Source of the DNA: Serpula lacrymans var. lacrymans S7.9
Lineage: Eukaryota; Basidiomycota; Agaricomycetes; Boletales; Serpulaceae
Length of the DNA: 64,000 bases
NCBI RefSeq assembly: GCF_000218685.1
Contig: NW_006763297.1
Span: forward strand, 558,001 to 622,000
Reading direction: 5' to 3'
Shown here: piece by piece, positions 43,812-54,560 of the stretch
How positions within the stretch are numbered: position 1 is the stretch's first letter
How the letters are laid out: every line of letters starts with the position of its first letter
The notes under the pieces: generated by a model
The model's database searches: none
What the model saw: the letters and a program-made list of their open reading frames with translations, nothing else
What the model was told of the DNA's origin: nothing
Translations under genes and position numbers: made by a program

Positions 43812-46456
43812 TCATCCTGTCAGTCTACTCACCCACTTATCCTGACCCAAAATCAGCCTGGCAAGCCAAATAGCAGCAGCAGCTATCAATGATGGAGGTG
43901 CAGCCAACAATCTCCACTCTAGGCATTGAATCTCGAGGAAGTACTTGACAATCGTGCGAGCCTTCACGTCATATTCGTCTGCCTTGCTGATCCGCCTCAA
44001 GAAGTGCATTGGGCTGGGATAACTCAAATTCCAGTCGAGCGTCTTCAAGACATAGCACTCTGCTTGGAGGATCTCAGTTTTGAGCGAGATAGGTCCAAGA
44101 GTATTTGCTTCCCTGAGAGATATAAGAAAATCCCAGAAAGCGAGCAGAGCTGGGTGTGTCCAAGCGATCTGAGAATTGTTCGCTACCCCTGATACTGGGC
44201 CACTGGGAAGCAGAATGTCCTCGCCCGGTAGTGGATCCAATATGACTGCGACGGTCGCGTCATCCCAGGGTGGTCTTCCACGTACAGGAATAAGCTAAGC
44301 TCCCCTAGCATAAGGAGTATCCAGATATTCCAGGACTGATTTGGAATTATATGGTGAAAATGGTACTTTGTCTGTTGTGGCATAGGGCTTAACGCGCAAC
44401 GCGCAACGCAGTTTTAGGCAGGCAATCTGTAAAACGGGCAGAGTAAAAATGGGGCTATTGTGCGATCCATTTAGGACGATTAATGTTGAAAGTTGCTCTA
44501 AGCCAAAAGACCACGAACCTGAGGTATCACTGTGAAAAGTGGAGAGATGTCATAATGGGTCCTTTTAGATGGCCTTACCAAATCATTTGGAGACGGTTCT
44601 TGTGAAAGAGATCGAGCTCTACGTCGAGAAGTCCTAGCCTCATCTGTGAGCGGTTCAGGATCTTGTATTTCGGACTCGTGTCTGTTTATTTTCCCCGGGC
44701 GTTTTCGGTCATAACTATGAAAATAAACAGACAAATATTCAAAGTCTGTGCTTTCAAAGCTAGATAAATCATCTAGCGTGAAGTAGTCCCAGTCCGTAAC
44801 GCCCGGGCTTGCCCCCCAGTCCTTGAGATCCCGAGCCCACGAGCCAAGCCTTCCTTGTTCCTCCGACGCTAAAGTAGGAGGATCTAAAGCAAACTTGAAT
44901 AGTTTCCTATCGGAAAGGTCTAAGAATGAATTCAGTTCATTGACAATACCCAAACGAGGACAGATAGTGCGCACCAAAGTTGTATTCGCCAAAACTCGCA
45001 CTGGTGTTCACCCAACCATTTGAATAACACGCAGCATTTACGAGAGCCCTCCCGTTTTCAACAAGAGACGTTGGCGAAGATAAGTGTACGAAGAATCGGC
45101 ACAGTACAAGAAGTGCGCAACGGATGGAGCCACAATTTCTTCAACCTTTGCCGCGACAAAAAGGCAAGTGATACCGACTAGTTGCAACTTTGCAAGGGAA
45201 ACGACGCGTGCGGAAAGGAATCGATCGATAAGGTTAACGCACAAGAACAGCGTTTCTGGCAAAAGACGAAAACGGACGTGGACTTGGACCAGCCAGTCAG
45301 TGAGGATTCCACGCATCTTCCACGCAAGCTCTTTCTGGCTTTCCATGTAGTTCGGGTTGGGCATAGTGGTAAGCTGCACGTTATGAATCATCGGTGATAT
45401 AGTTAATGAGTATGTCAAAACAATGCGCACCTCGATCTCTTTCATGTAGTTAAAGATCTCAATCACATACTCGCTAACCATCAAATGGTCGTCTGCATCC
45501 TCGGCATCGAGGTCATCCCATTGGTCACCGTAGGGATCTGCCTCTGGTTCACTATCTGCGTAAGCTTCAAGAGCAGCTTCTTCGGCTTCCTGTTGTAACT
45601 GTTCTTGTTCGAAGAGTTTCACTTCGTCAGGGATGTCTGAGGACGTGCGCCGCTTCTTGAAGACACGATTGTCCTCGACGTCATCCTCGTGCTTTGCGGG
45701 GGCCGAGTTGGCAGGCGAGTTGGAACCTCTGATGGACAAGTCTCGTCTACAACGGTTTGCAAAGCTAAACCCGAACGTCTCGTCGAGACCCGGCGTGGCT
45801 GAGGTTCTGCTGAGGGAGCTGCATTGGTAGTTGGATGGTCATCGATTGCCATGGCATCTTCATCTGCAACCTTTCCAGACTCCTCCTTCACCTTGTCCAG
45901 ATTCTGCACTTGAGGTGCCACAACTGTACTCCTTGTGGCAAGACGTGTCGTAGAACCTGAGACAGTGCACAATGGTTGCCTTGCTGCAGCAACCAGGGAC
46001 GGTTTTGACTTGATCACGACGCCATCAAATTTCTCCTTAACCTCCTTGACGGGATCAGCTTCTTTCCTCTTCCCTTTGACTTCCTTAGCTGGAACGTTAG
46101 TGGTTTTGTTCTTGTTCACGAATCTCGTGACTTCTCCCAGAGCCTCACGCTTTCTCTTCCCTTGAGCGGCGAGATTGACCTTGTTCTCATCATTACCGTT
46201 CGCCTTTGCTCAAGATGCAGCGGTTGCAGCAGTAGCTCAGGTCAGACCACCAATCGTAGCAGTACCAGAGCCATTCGATGATGGGGGTTTCACTCGGGCA
46301 GTAAGACGCGATGGACGAGCATTGGCATTCTCGTTATCTTTAAGAGTTGTCGTACGAGTTGTCCGCGTTACACGCCGTGTCTATTAAATGAGCGATGAAG
46401 TCACAACAACGAGCGAGTAAAAGATAGAGAAAGCTCACAGGAATATTCGAAGCCAT
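43812..46456 (-). pseudogene. Captured B-type (G2/mitotic) cyclin, decayed, split by a foreign segment
   Basis: A host mitotic cyclin (regulatory partner of Cdk1) lying inside Plavaka-2. ATG 46454-46456 gives MASNIP, a canonical intron (GTGAGC...TTAATAG), then TRRVTRTTRTTTLKDNENAN, the usual fungal cyclin N-terminus, and KRKREALGEVTRF. The cyclin box begins VSEYVIEIFNYMKEIE, (intron) NPNYMESQKELAWKMRGIL, TDWLVQVHVRFRLLPETLFL, and FVAAKVEEIVAPSV, up to FLYCADSSYTYLRQR (45038). The C-terminal fold resumes at 44100-43812: LQAECYVLKTLDWNLSYPSP, KYFLEIQCLEWRLLAAPPSL. Defects: two in-frame TGA codons (~46235 and ~46211), a frameshift near 45740, and ~0.8 kb of unrelated sequence between the halves. 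Not functional as it stands. Confidence 0.82.
44498..45001 (-). CDS. Unidentified coding segment inserted in the captured cyclin
   Basis: Open minus-strand frame of ~167 codons without an ATG at its start (a CAG acceptor sits just upstream, near 45002-45004), so it is probably an internal exon. Sequence includes TICPRLGIVNELNSFLDLSD, LGSWARDLKDWGASPGVTDW, an acidic/aromatic stretch, and an Arg-rich RTSRRRARSLSQEPSP. No family recognised. Its position between the two halves of the cyclin box suggests a second capture or insertion. Confidence 0.4.
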   Translation of the reverse strand: MRVLANTTLVRTICPRLGIVNELNSFLDLSDRKLFKFALDPPTLASEEQGRLGSWARDLKDWGASPGVTDWDYFTLDDLSSFESTDFEYLSVYFHSYDRKRPGKINRHESEIQDPEPLTDEARTSRRRARSLSQEPSPNDLVRPSKRTHYDISPLFTVIPQVRGLLA

Positions 46457-46604
46457 GAACAAGAAATGTCCGTTGAACAATAACTAGGATATGATAGACG
46501 ACAGAAATGAAAAATGAAAGGGTAAGAACGTTGCAGACTGAAGCCAAAGGTGGAGAACGACGGAATATCCATACTAGGGACTGCTTGTCTGTTCCCAGTT
46601 GTCC

Positions 46605-49600
46605 TTAGGTATGCTTCGCTGGCAATTCGGACCACATCTTCTTTGTGCGCAAGAACCAATCAGAATCGACTGTGTCAATGAGAAAGAAGTCGCCAGAAAC
46701 TTCGTAGTCTGGGGCCATAGCTGCACCACGAACTATTGAACGAAGAGGGACGAACTCAGCATCTGAGCGTGACTTTTCCCGAATTCGCCAGAGCCCAAGG
46801 TCCTTGTCTTTGTGTCGCCGCCGACCTACTGGAGCATCATATGGTTGAACCAGCGCAAACGGATAATCAACCTGATCAATGGTACAAATAAATAGCATGA
46901 TGAGGCGAGCGAAAATCCTTGAGTCCACTGTTTGCAGTAGGACACAATCATATCGTGGATGATTGTAAAACCAAGGGTTACATCGAAGGTAATTGGTATA
47001 TTGTCGCCAATCGACTATAGATTCATAGTCAACTTTCATGAAACAATATTCTGTAATCTTGTCTTCAGCCCCCAATTTGATGCGTTTCCCACCAGGGAAT
47101 GCTATATTATTTGCGCTGAAAAATATGTTAAGGTAATTTGAGAGCCTTATACGAAAGCTTGTGAATGCTGTATCATCCTTGCGTGCTTCTTCCAGGCCTT
47201 GAAATGATGTTGCAGGACACTTTGAGCCTAGCGACACATGACTCGTTTCGGTGATCTTCAAGTCAACTTCATCCCCTTCGAGATCACCCGTTAACTGGCT
47301 ATCAAAAGCTGCTATATCCTGGCGGATAAAGCATGACACCAGACACCAATGGTCAGCCTGAAGGATCTAAGTGATGATATCAGATACTGGTTGTCCTTAT
47401 AAATTAGACAGACCAACCTGTTCAGCAACGTGTTTGAAGTTTGTTCGGAATCGATAAGAATCCTTGAGTGGGCCATGTAACTGCTCGTTTGGTTTTGTAT
47501 TGTAGTTCCGGGTTACGCCTTTTGCTTCGATGTCTTCAAATGCATGTTTATTCATGTGCATCTTCGGAAAGTTCCAACTTTTGTCTCTAAGTCCATCTGC
47601 CGCCTTTAAATATTCCTGCACAAGTCTTTAATAATTAATGAAAAATAATGATGGCAACCTACATCCATAGCTTGTGAAAATAGCTTCAAAGCTTGTCTAC
47701 CAGCTGCAATAGTCTCTGTCGTGTGAACTGTTAGTCCTGTATACATATCAACATCAAGGAAGAGGCGAATGCTCTTCAAAAGAAGATGTGCTGGCTTGTG
47801 TAATCGAACATCAAATATATTGTGCGAAGCAAAGATAACCATCTACAATAGGTATTTAAAAAACGACGAAGGACGAACCATACTGATTATACCTTGGATA
47901 TATCTTCATGCTTTGTTGCATCCGAAAATTCTATGCTAGCCACTCTGTCAAAATGGTTCAGATTTCGCCAACGAGGCATACCATTGAACCTAGTGTGATT
48001 TAATATATGTTATAAGTGTTAATAAGATAAGAGTGCGTACTGATCATCAAGCTGATGGGATGCTGCTCGGCCCTCTGCTTCTATCCAGAATAGAAACTCC
48101 TTCCAGAGATGATGGCCCCATAGGCCACTATTATGTGCATGTAGCCGGTCCCAAGATAATGCTTGATGCACATCAGAGTAACGGAACCTCCAAAAGACAT
48201 TCTTATCCCATATGAGCATAATATAGCAGTATTAAAGATATCTCACCTTAACAGGACGAAGTCCACAGTTCTTGAGGACAATTTCCTTGTCTGCCGCTGT
48301 TTGCTGCTGCTCCGCTTCTAGTAATATAGATTCTGAATGAGCACTGGTCCGACGAGTAAATGTCTGTGTTGTATCTGAAAGTTTGTCCCTCGGTACAAGG
48401 CATATTGGGCACGGAAAATTACAATTTGTCCCACGTAATGAAGACATTGCACATCTATGAAGGATAAATAACTAGTTGATGAATACAAAGAATTTACTTA
48501 CTGTTCCTCGTAGTCAGCAGAAAGTATCAAAATAATAGGGAAAAGATAAAGAACATCACCCTCAGTGCGCTGATAATAATAGCCAGTCTTGGCGTGAAGT
48601 TCTAAAGATTCAACAACTTTCAAAAATGATTCATGCCATACGACATTCTTGAAGTTAGCAAAACTCTTTTTACCCTTATGTTCCTCATCTTCCGGCACCT
48701 GTAATGAATAACCATTATGCTCTGTATAATAGTGTGGATTGAATAATATATACCACCGGAAGCCACCCTACAACTCTTCCACCTCCGACACCTGTACCAT
48801 TTCGGATATCAGTGGGCAAGTTTGCACATCGTGCAATTACGGGATAGCCCTTTACAGTCCCGGAAGAAGACAGAATTGTTTTATCAGCATATAAAATAAA
48901 ACATAGAGGCTTTCCACCATCTGGAAGCCTTGACTACAACATGTACATTAATTGTATACAATAGCAAATAAGTTCAACATCACGTACTTGAATATCCCAG
49001 AAATCCCCAGCTGTCCATGGTTCGTCAATGAATTGTACAAAATTGTCACCGTTAAATTTGGAAAGCCGTTCGGCATCAAATACAAAGTGCTCTGAGAGGT
49101 GCGGGTTCCCTAATAAGTCCAATGCCCAATCCCACAGCGAACGAAAATGAACATCAAAGGAATGGTCTTTGCCTTGATATGGTACATTGATTACAGTCTT
49201 TTCAAACTGGACTTATTTGTTGTCAGTTCTCATACGCAATAAATGTGTACAATATCACAAACCGGAGTTAGGGCATGAGAAGCAATCTTCCATGTCTCGT
49301 AAAGGTCAGATTGATCTTTCAGAGTGAACGAGCCAGGGTCTTGTATACTCTGGTGAATGACCTTGACTAATCTATTTATCTGGTCTTTATTTAACGCTGC
49401 TTCAAGAGCGACCTCCGCAAATTCAAAGTCGACCCGGGATTTGAATGGCTGCCACGGACATGAGTTTTTGATGCGTGCTTTGCCAGAAAATCCACGTTTG
49501 AAATCAGAGAAATGGTCCACTTTTGCAGTGCGGCCACTTGTAGGGTGGTACTCAGTTTTGATATCATCTATTTGAAGACTTTCCCCCATGAAGTTCAGCC

Positions 49601-50050
49601 CGACAGGGGGTGCATCATGAAAACGAGATGATCCTGTAAAGATAAAATAGTAACGACCGACAAGCACCAGACTGATATATACCTACCATAGTTATCTTCT
49701 ACGTCAAAATTGGTGTCGGTGTTTTCCCATACATGTTTTGACGAAGATCCCACTGCAAATTGTTTCTCTAGTTTTTTCGCTAAGCAGAAACGTTAATGAG
49801 TACTCAGTTTCCATGTCAGACTGATCTGCCTACCTTCTTTTTTTTCTTTCCGAAGCTGCTTGTCTAATTGAAGGTCTTGCGCCAAATCTGCCATCCGCTT
49901 TATACATGTTGCTTTGTGTCTGGGGAGGCCCATAGGCTTGAAACGTCCCCCGCAGGAAGGGCAAGCTTTGAGGCCATCATCGTGATTGTCGAGAGCAATA
50001 GATTCTGTGTGGAGATACACACTGGGAACCTTTTGCTTGTCCTTCGGCAT
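46605..50050 (-). CDS. Plavaka-type transposase of Plavaka-2 (multi-exon)
   Basis: Starts at ATG 50048-50050 (MPKDKQKVPS) and ends at the TAA 46605-46607. An N-terminal C2HC-type finger (LKACPSCGGRFKPMGLPRHK..C) is followed, over about ten short exons, by FHDAPPVGLNFMGESLQIDD, IKTEYHPTSGR, PWQPFKSRVDFEFAEVALEA, RVVGWLP-type region, NFKNVVWHESFLKVVESLEL, LFPIILILSADYEEQ, the cysteine block GTNCNFPCPICLVPRDKL, DVHQALSWDRLHAHNSGLWG (an acidic core suited to a DDE-type active site), HLWKEFLFWIEAEGR, NYNTKPNEQLHGPLKDSY, and a C-terminal domain. No stop interrupts the exons. Family assignment rests on the finger, the CPICLVP block and gene context. Likely functional or recently so; exact exon borders are not listed because I did not verify each one. 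Confidence 0.78.
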
Positions 50051-50300
50051 GTTTATCAAGGAGTTGTTGATACAGAGTTCTTGAGGATAGAGCTTGAAGC
50101 CAGTACAGATATACAGTTATGGGCGAAGCTGACTATGTACAGACAGATTGAAGGACGTCGTCGTTGGTGAGAGCGAATCGATGCGGACGCAATACGGTTG
50201 CCATCTGGTTGCAACCGAACCGGCCGACTGTTAGTAAGCTACACTGCTTGCACGCTGCTTATCACACCAACCCAATCACGTGCTCTTGCAACCAGTATAG

Positions 50301-50313
50301 GAAATCTCCGACA
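50301..50313 (-). repeat. Plavaka-2 right terminal inverted repeat (13 bp)
   Basis: GAAATCTCCGACA, exact inverse of the left end; followed by the CT target duplication. Confidence 0.92.
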
Positions 50314-50405
50314 CTGTGCCTGTGTGGCGCAAAGGCGAGTCTTTTTGAATATTCGCTTCGTTATTGACACCTGTCCATGCTACCAATCAACTTTGGTGCA
50401 TGACA

Positions 50406-50683
50406 CTGTGTGACCAGCTCCACTGCGTGAGATACTTGTATCTAAAATAAGAATAAAGGCAGCACCGCGCGAGAAAGGTGGAGTTTGAACTACAAGGGGA
50501 AGTGCCACATGGCACAGTGTGAAAACTACAGTACAAGGTTAAAGCGGAGAATGAAATTTAAAGGAAAGGTCCGAAAATGAAAAGTAAAGTAAATGGTCAC
50601 ATGACTTGGTCATGTGACTTGGAAAATAAAAGTAGAAGTACAAAAGTGAAGCATAAGTAGGTGCTGGTATGTCAATTGTAACA
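50406..50683 (-). repeat. LTR-B/LTR-D hybrid LTR, truncated by LTR-A
   Basis: From 50406 to ~50577 it follows LTR-B (CCAGCTCCACTGCGTGAGA through AAAGGTCCGAAAA). Then, instead of the LTR-B end TTGTGTTATCGTAACA, it carries the ~105-bp LTR-D end with GTCACATGAC repeats and TGTCAATTGTAACA (50683). So the 5' part of U3 has been exchanged between two LTR types. Confidence 0.7.
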
Positions 50684-50684
50684 T

Positions 50685-52070
50685 TGGGAATACAAGAACA
50701 TTCCTATTCCTCCTGGAATCAAGAATGAAGTCATAGAATTGCTCAGAGACAAAATCAAAGCTGGAGACTATGAGCCTAGCCAGTCGTCTTATCGCTCTAA
50801 GTGGTTTTGCGTTCAGAAGAATTCTAGTACTCTCAGAGCACTGCAAGACCTGGAAACTCGTCTAGAAGAAACTATTGAAGCCTCTATCCCTATCCCCAAT
50901 GCCAGTACCTTCGAAACATTCTTTGACTATATTCGCTCAATCAGGGAAAATGAAAGGTCTGCTATTTTTGGTTTACTGAACAACCTTCAATATCGTCACA
51001 ACATGAGTTCACTCTCACTAACTTCAGACTATGTCGTGAGAGGACACCATGGCTTTGATGAAAACCACAACCTTTATGCGGATTATGTCCTGCTCCATGC
51101 TCATTTGCGATTTGACCAGAATCATGGACCTGGAAGAGCACAATCTATTATCAGTCGCTCAGGAACTGCACATATTCGCTTCTTTCCTCAAACAGAGTCA
51201 TTTCCAATTCCCACTGATGAAGATATAAATGGACCTCCATCACGTGATATGAATGGTCAAGTCAATGTGATGGTGGAGGTAATACAAGAATCCAATTCGG
51301 AGCCAATACACAATCATATAAATGGATTAATTAATGATGACTCATCCACTGATTCTGAATCACCACCCCCATATTTGCGTCAACAGTTACCATCAAATAT
51401 CAGTGACTCACCCCCATCACCATCCTCTACCAATGCTACTATTGCTTCATCACTTTCTCCTGATAATCGCACACTCATGCACCATAATTGCACACTCATG
51501 CATACTATTCGCAATGATAGTCAAGAGGATGAAAGGGAGATTGAATCCTCACCTCCCCTTCACTTATCCTTCTCCACAACAATAGGAGCGGAGCATCAAC
51601 CTTCCATCAATATATCATCCGATATTACTCTTTATCTTCAAACTTCCATGCATCACTATCATCATTTTCCCACGTCACCATCAGCTCAGCCATTATCAAT
51701 TATTCACACCAGTACCAGAAATTCTACCCCAATTCTAACACATCTTCACTCCATCCTGAACGCTTACATCAAGCATTACAAGCACCTAACATGTCCTGGC
51801 TCGAAGGGTTTCATATTACTAAAGAAGCTCTCATCATCGAGATTGTGGTGGGAGTGTTACTTGTCCTCGCCCTTTTCTACGGTTTTGTCTTCCCTCATAT
51901 CCGCGCTTATTGTCGATGAGAACGTGTTGAGGTTATTCACCTCCACAACAGGACAACTCATCCATCCAGTGCATCTACATTCACCATCAGCACTGAGGTA
52001 CTTGCTAGTGCCACAGTTGAAGTTTGAGGTAGATGCTGGTGATACATTTCTATATTCCTTTCTTACTTAA
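50685..52070 (+). pseudogene. Gypsy RT start joined to an unidentified Ser/Pro/Asn-rich frame
   Basis: The frame opens at the LTR border (50685) with WEYKNIPIPPGIKNEVIELL and SQSSYRSKWFCVQKN, the start of a Ty3/Gypsy reverse transcriptase. At ~50840 the similarity stops and the same frame continues for ~410 codons with ALQDLETRLEETIEASIPIP, FDYIRSIRENERSAIFGLL, DYVVRGHHGFDENHNLYADY, and a long Ser/Pro/His/Asn-rich part to the stop at ~52068. I recognise no family in the second part; a gag-like or env-like protein is possible but not shown. There is no ATG before the RT piece, so it is not an independent gene as it stands. Confidence 0.5.
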
Positions 52071-52380
52071 CACTCCATTCAGCGCTCTTGGACCATATGC
52101 CATTTTTTCCCTTTTTCTTCTTTCTTGTTATATATCTATTACTTGTACAAAATGGCCTCTTATATTTCTATGTTATCGGGTTTTTCCTTCCTTTACTCTT
52201 GTACCAACTTCTTTTTCTATTGTCTATGTTCCCCTTTCGTTCTTATGTGATCTTTTTCCTTCCCCCCTTGTAAAACTTCCGACCTCATCCCTATCCTATT
52301 CGGTCCGAGATGATGCAAAACTACCACGGCACTTTCCTTCTTTGAACACTTTTTGTTTTAACCCTAGTTACATGATAGAC

Positions 52381-52707
52381 ATTGTGGACCCTATACCTGT
52401 ACCAGCACCTGATTGGTCAAGTTTTGGACCTTACAAACGTGTTGATCGCAAAGTCAAACCTGTTCCTGGAGTATTCCCAGAAGATGCACGTGTCACTCGG
52501 TCATTTCCAGAAGACCCACTCCTTTCGCTCCCACCCCTTCCTGTCCTTCCCCAAGAATTCATGCCCACACCAAAGCTCATCAAGGAGCGCCTTTATGACG
52601 AAATGAAGCTAAACTCTGATGGATTCTTATGGGATAAAGGAGAGGATGACAAATGTAGATGACTTAATAAAGAAAGTAAAAGAGAAGATAGAAAAGAAAG
52701 AGGACGG
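52381..52707 (+). pseudogene. Gypsy pre-RT linker fragment
   Basis: Frame with PVPAPDWSSFGPYKRVDRKV, PEDARVTRSFPEDPLLSLPP and PTPKLIKERLYDEMKLNSDG then FLW. This is the segment that normally stands just before WEYKNIPIPPG in chromovirus-type Gypsy pol. Here it lies ~1.6 kb downstream of that RT start rather than upstream. Ends at the LTR-A border (52707) after a stop (~52662). Confidence 0.65.
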
Positions 52708-54526
52708 TGTCATGCACCAAAGTTGATTGGTAGCATGGACAGGTGTCAATAATGAAGCGAATATTCAAAAGACTCGCCTTTGCGCCACACAGGCACAGTG
52801 CCACGTGGAATAGTAATTAATATTGCCCTTTTCGAACTTGTGGCTGATCAGCACCACCTCTATTAGGCAATCCAGTCATGCTCACCTTTGCTTTTCCATC
52901 CGGTACTTTCCGTGTTTCAGCATTTCGGCAAATTTTCGCGTCGCCACTGGCTACACATTGCATTGCGCCCTCGCTTTTGTTGTTTCCCTTACTCCCCTTC
53001 CTTTGCCTAGCCCCAACATGGGCCCCTTCCTCTCCTTTTTATTCTCACCTGACGGTCGTTTCTGGATCCCCATTCTAATCCACTTTTCCGTCACCTCCAC
53101 CCTCCTCCTCCTCATTTTATTTGCACCCACACCATTTCTGATGTCACCACTTCCTATCCGCTTCCGTTGCCGATCCGTTGACTACCATGTGCCACTGCTG
53201 ATATCAGCAAAGCCCCGGCGGCCGGTTCAAATAGGGCAACAGGTCCATCTTTATGACGTCGATCTACCATCATATACTATCAAAACATCGGTCGCTCGTC
53301 TTGCCTGGTTGGAGCGTGGGTGGGTAATTTTTGAGCTGGAGAAGGTTCATCCCCTTGCGTCGCCCATGTTCATCGCTGTCCCATTCACTTGGGTACACTT
53401 ATCTTTTGTCCATCGTCTTCGCTACAGCTACACCTACCACACGCTGCCTGGGACTCACTTGTTCCAAATTGGAACTACTCCTCTCCCTCCCTCGTTTGAT
53501 CAGGTGGTCCAACACAACCAGTTCATTGGTAAGGCCATGGAACTGTCAGATTTGGACTAGGTGGTGGACCGGTGGCTCCAGTTTCTTTTTCTTCAGCAGA
53601 ACATTCATTTACAGTGCGATTATTTTTGATTTTTGAATCATTTTTATGGACACATATTTTTTTAGAATGTCTGACTAACAATAAAGGAACTGTGTTGATA
53701 CTGATAGTGTTTTGCCTTGCCCTTTTTTTTACTGCATCTTCCCATGACATTATGATTTTCCTGCTCTCTTTTTGCTATTGGACTTTACTTTATGGCTGTA
53801 CAAACCTGTGACATTACTCACAGCATTCATTGTTCTATCTCTTTCTTTTCCTTTTTTTGACAATCTTATCCTGTACTACCTACGCAGGATTCGTTAGCAT
53901 ACATTCCTTCCTTCATATTCTTTCTCATTCTTTTTGCACAGCTATACTGTGCATAGCCTACTTTTCTTTTACTATATAAACCCCTGTATTTTACCTTGTA
54001 AGAAAACAACAAGAAATCCAATCCAGACTTCTTCTCTACTCTCAAGTTCACTACTCTGCTACTTGTGATCCAGTGTGGTCACAACACTTCCCACTTCTAC
54101 CACTGTCAACTGCTGTCATTGTCACTTCCCACTTTTGAAGTCATTGTCATCCCTTTCGATTAGAGTCCTTCTGAGCACTACAGTTTGTGCGTCAGGAGCC
54201 TGCTATCACTGGGAACCTCGTCACCTCGTCATCCTCGTCATTCTCAAACCTACCTTGTGCTACCATTAGCAAGGTAGTGCTCGTCTATACTCGCCACAAA
54301 GCACCTATCTTCCTATAAATTCAACTATCCCTCCTCCTCAAAACCCACACTCATACACCTCTGGGTTTTACTTTGAAGGATCTTTATACGTACCACCCCA
54401 CGAACAACCAGACCACTCCACTGTTCTAGGAGGCAAAGCCCATAAACAAGTTCCGTGGAATCTGGGAGGATTGTGTGTTAGTTTGTTTTGTGTGTGGTTT
54501 TCTAACAACAGTTCTCATCATCAACA
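52708..54526 (+). repeat. LTR-A copy 5 (1.82 kb)
   Basis: Starts TGTCATGCACC and ends CATCATCAACA. Flanks ACGG and GCGT do not match. The U3 frame is open (53018-53560). Right neighbour is the last 34 bp of an LTR-D (54527-54560, ending TGTCAATTGTAACA). Confidence 0.85.
53018..53560 (+). CDS. U3 open frame of LTR-A copy 5 (180 codons from ATG)
   Basis: First in-frame ATG (CCCAACATGG) at 53018, 195 nt inside a longer open stretch. Predicted protein: hydrophobic anchor-like helix (residues ~14-36), basic hinge, then a ~130-residue globular part with conserved Trp/Tyr positions (WLERGWVIFELEKVHP, FTWVHLSFVHRL, YTYHTLPGTHLFQIG). No known family. Differences from copy 2 include both silent and replacement changes. 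Confidence 0.3.
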   Translation: MGPFLSFLFSPDGRFWIPILIHFSVTSTLLLLILFAPTPFLMSPLPIRFRCRSVDYHVPLLISAKPRRPVQIGQQVHLYDVDLPSYTIKTSVARLAWLERGWVIFELEKVHPLASPMFIAVPFTWVHLSFVHRLRYSYTYHTLPGTHLFQIGTTPLPPSFDQVVQHNQFIGKAMELSDLD

Positions 54527-54560
54527 GCGTAAGTAGGTACTTGGTATGTCAATTGTAACA

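Larger units (their letters stand above)
41215..50313 (-). mobile_element. Plavaka-2: 9.1-kb Plavaka-type (CMC/CACTA-like) DNA transposon with cargo
   Basis: Bounded by TGTCGGAGATTTC (41215-41227) and its exact inverse GAAATCTCCGACA (50301-50313), inside an LTR-A whose uninterrupted sequence is known from five other copies. CT at 41213-41214 and CT at 50314-50315 is the 2-bp target duplication; the empty site has one CT. Both ends are rich in TTGCAA-type subterminal motifs. All genes lie on the minus strand: transposase (46605-50050), a captured cyclin (43812-46456) with a foreign segment inside (44498-45001), and a DUF6698-type protein (41717-43464). Transposition by cut-and-paste is family knowledge. 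Ends and transposase look intact, so the element could be recent or active. Confidence 0.9.
39505..50405 (-). repeat. LTR-A copy 4, split by the Plavaka-2 transposon
   Basis: LTR-A sequence occupies 39505-41214 and resumes at 50314-50405; the two parts join exactly to the uninterrupted LTR-A sequence (CACGTGGCACT + GTGCCTGTGTGG). Net length ~1.80 kb. Flanks CCGT (39501-39504) and CTGT (50406-50409) resemble a 4-bp duplication with one change, but the left host is Gypsy-2 integrase and the right host is an LTR-B/D hybrid, so the flanks may have been rearranged. The U3 open frame has a 1-nt frameshift here (near 40757). Confidence 0.88.
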
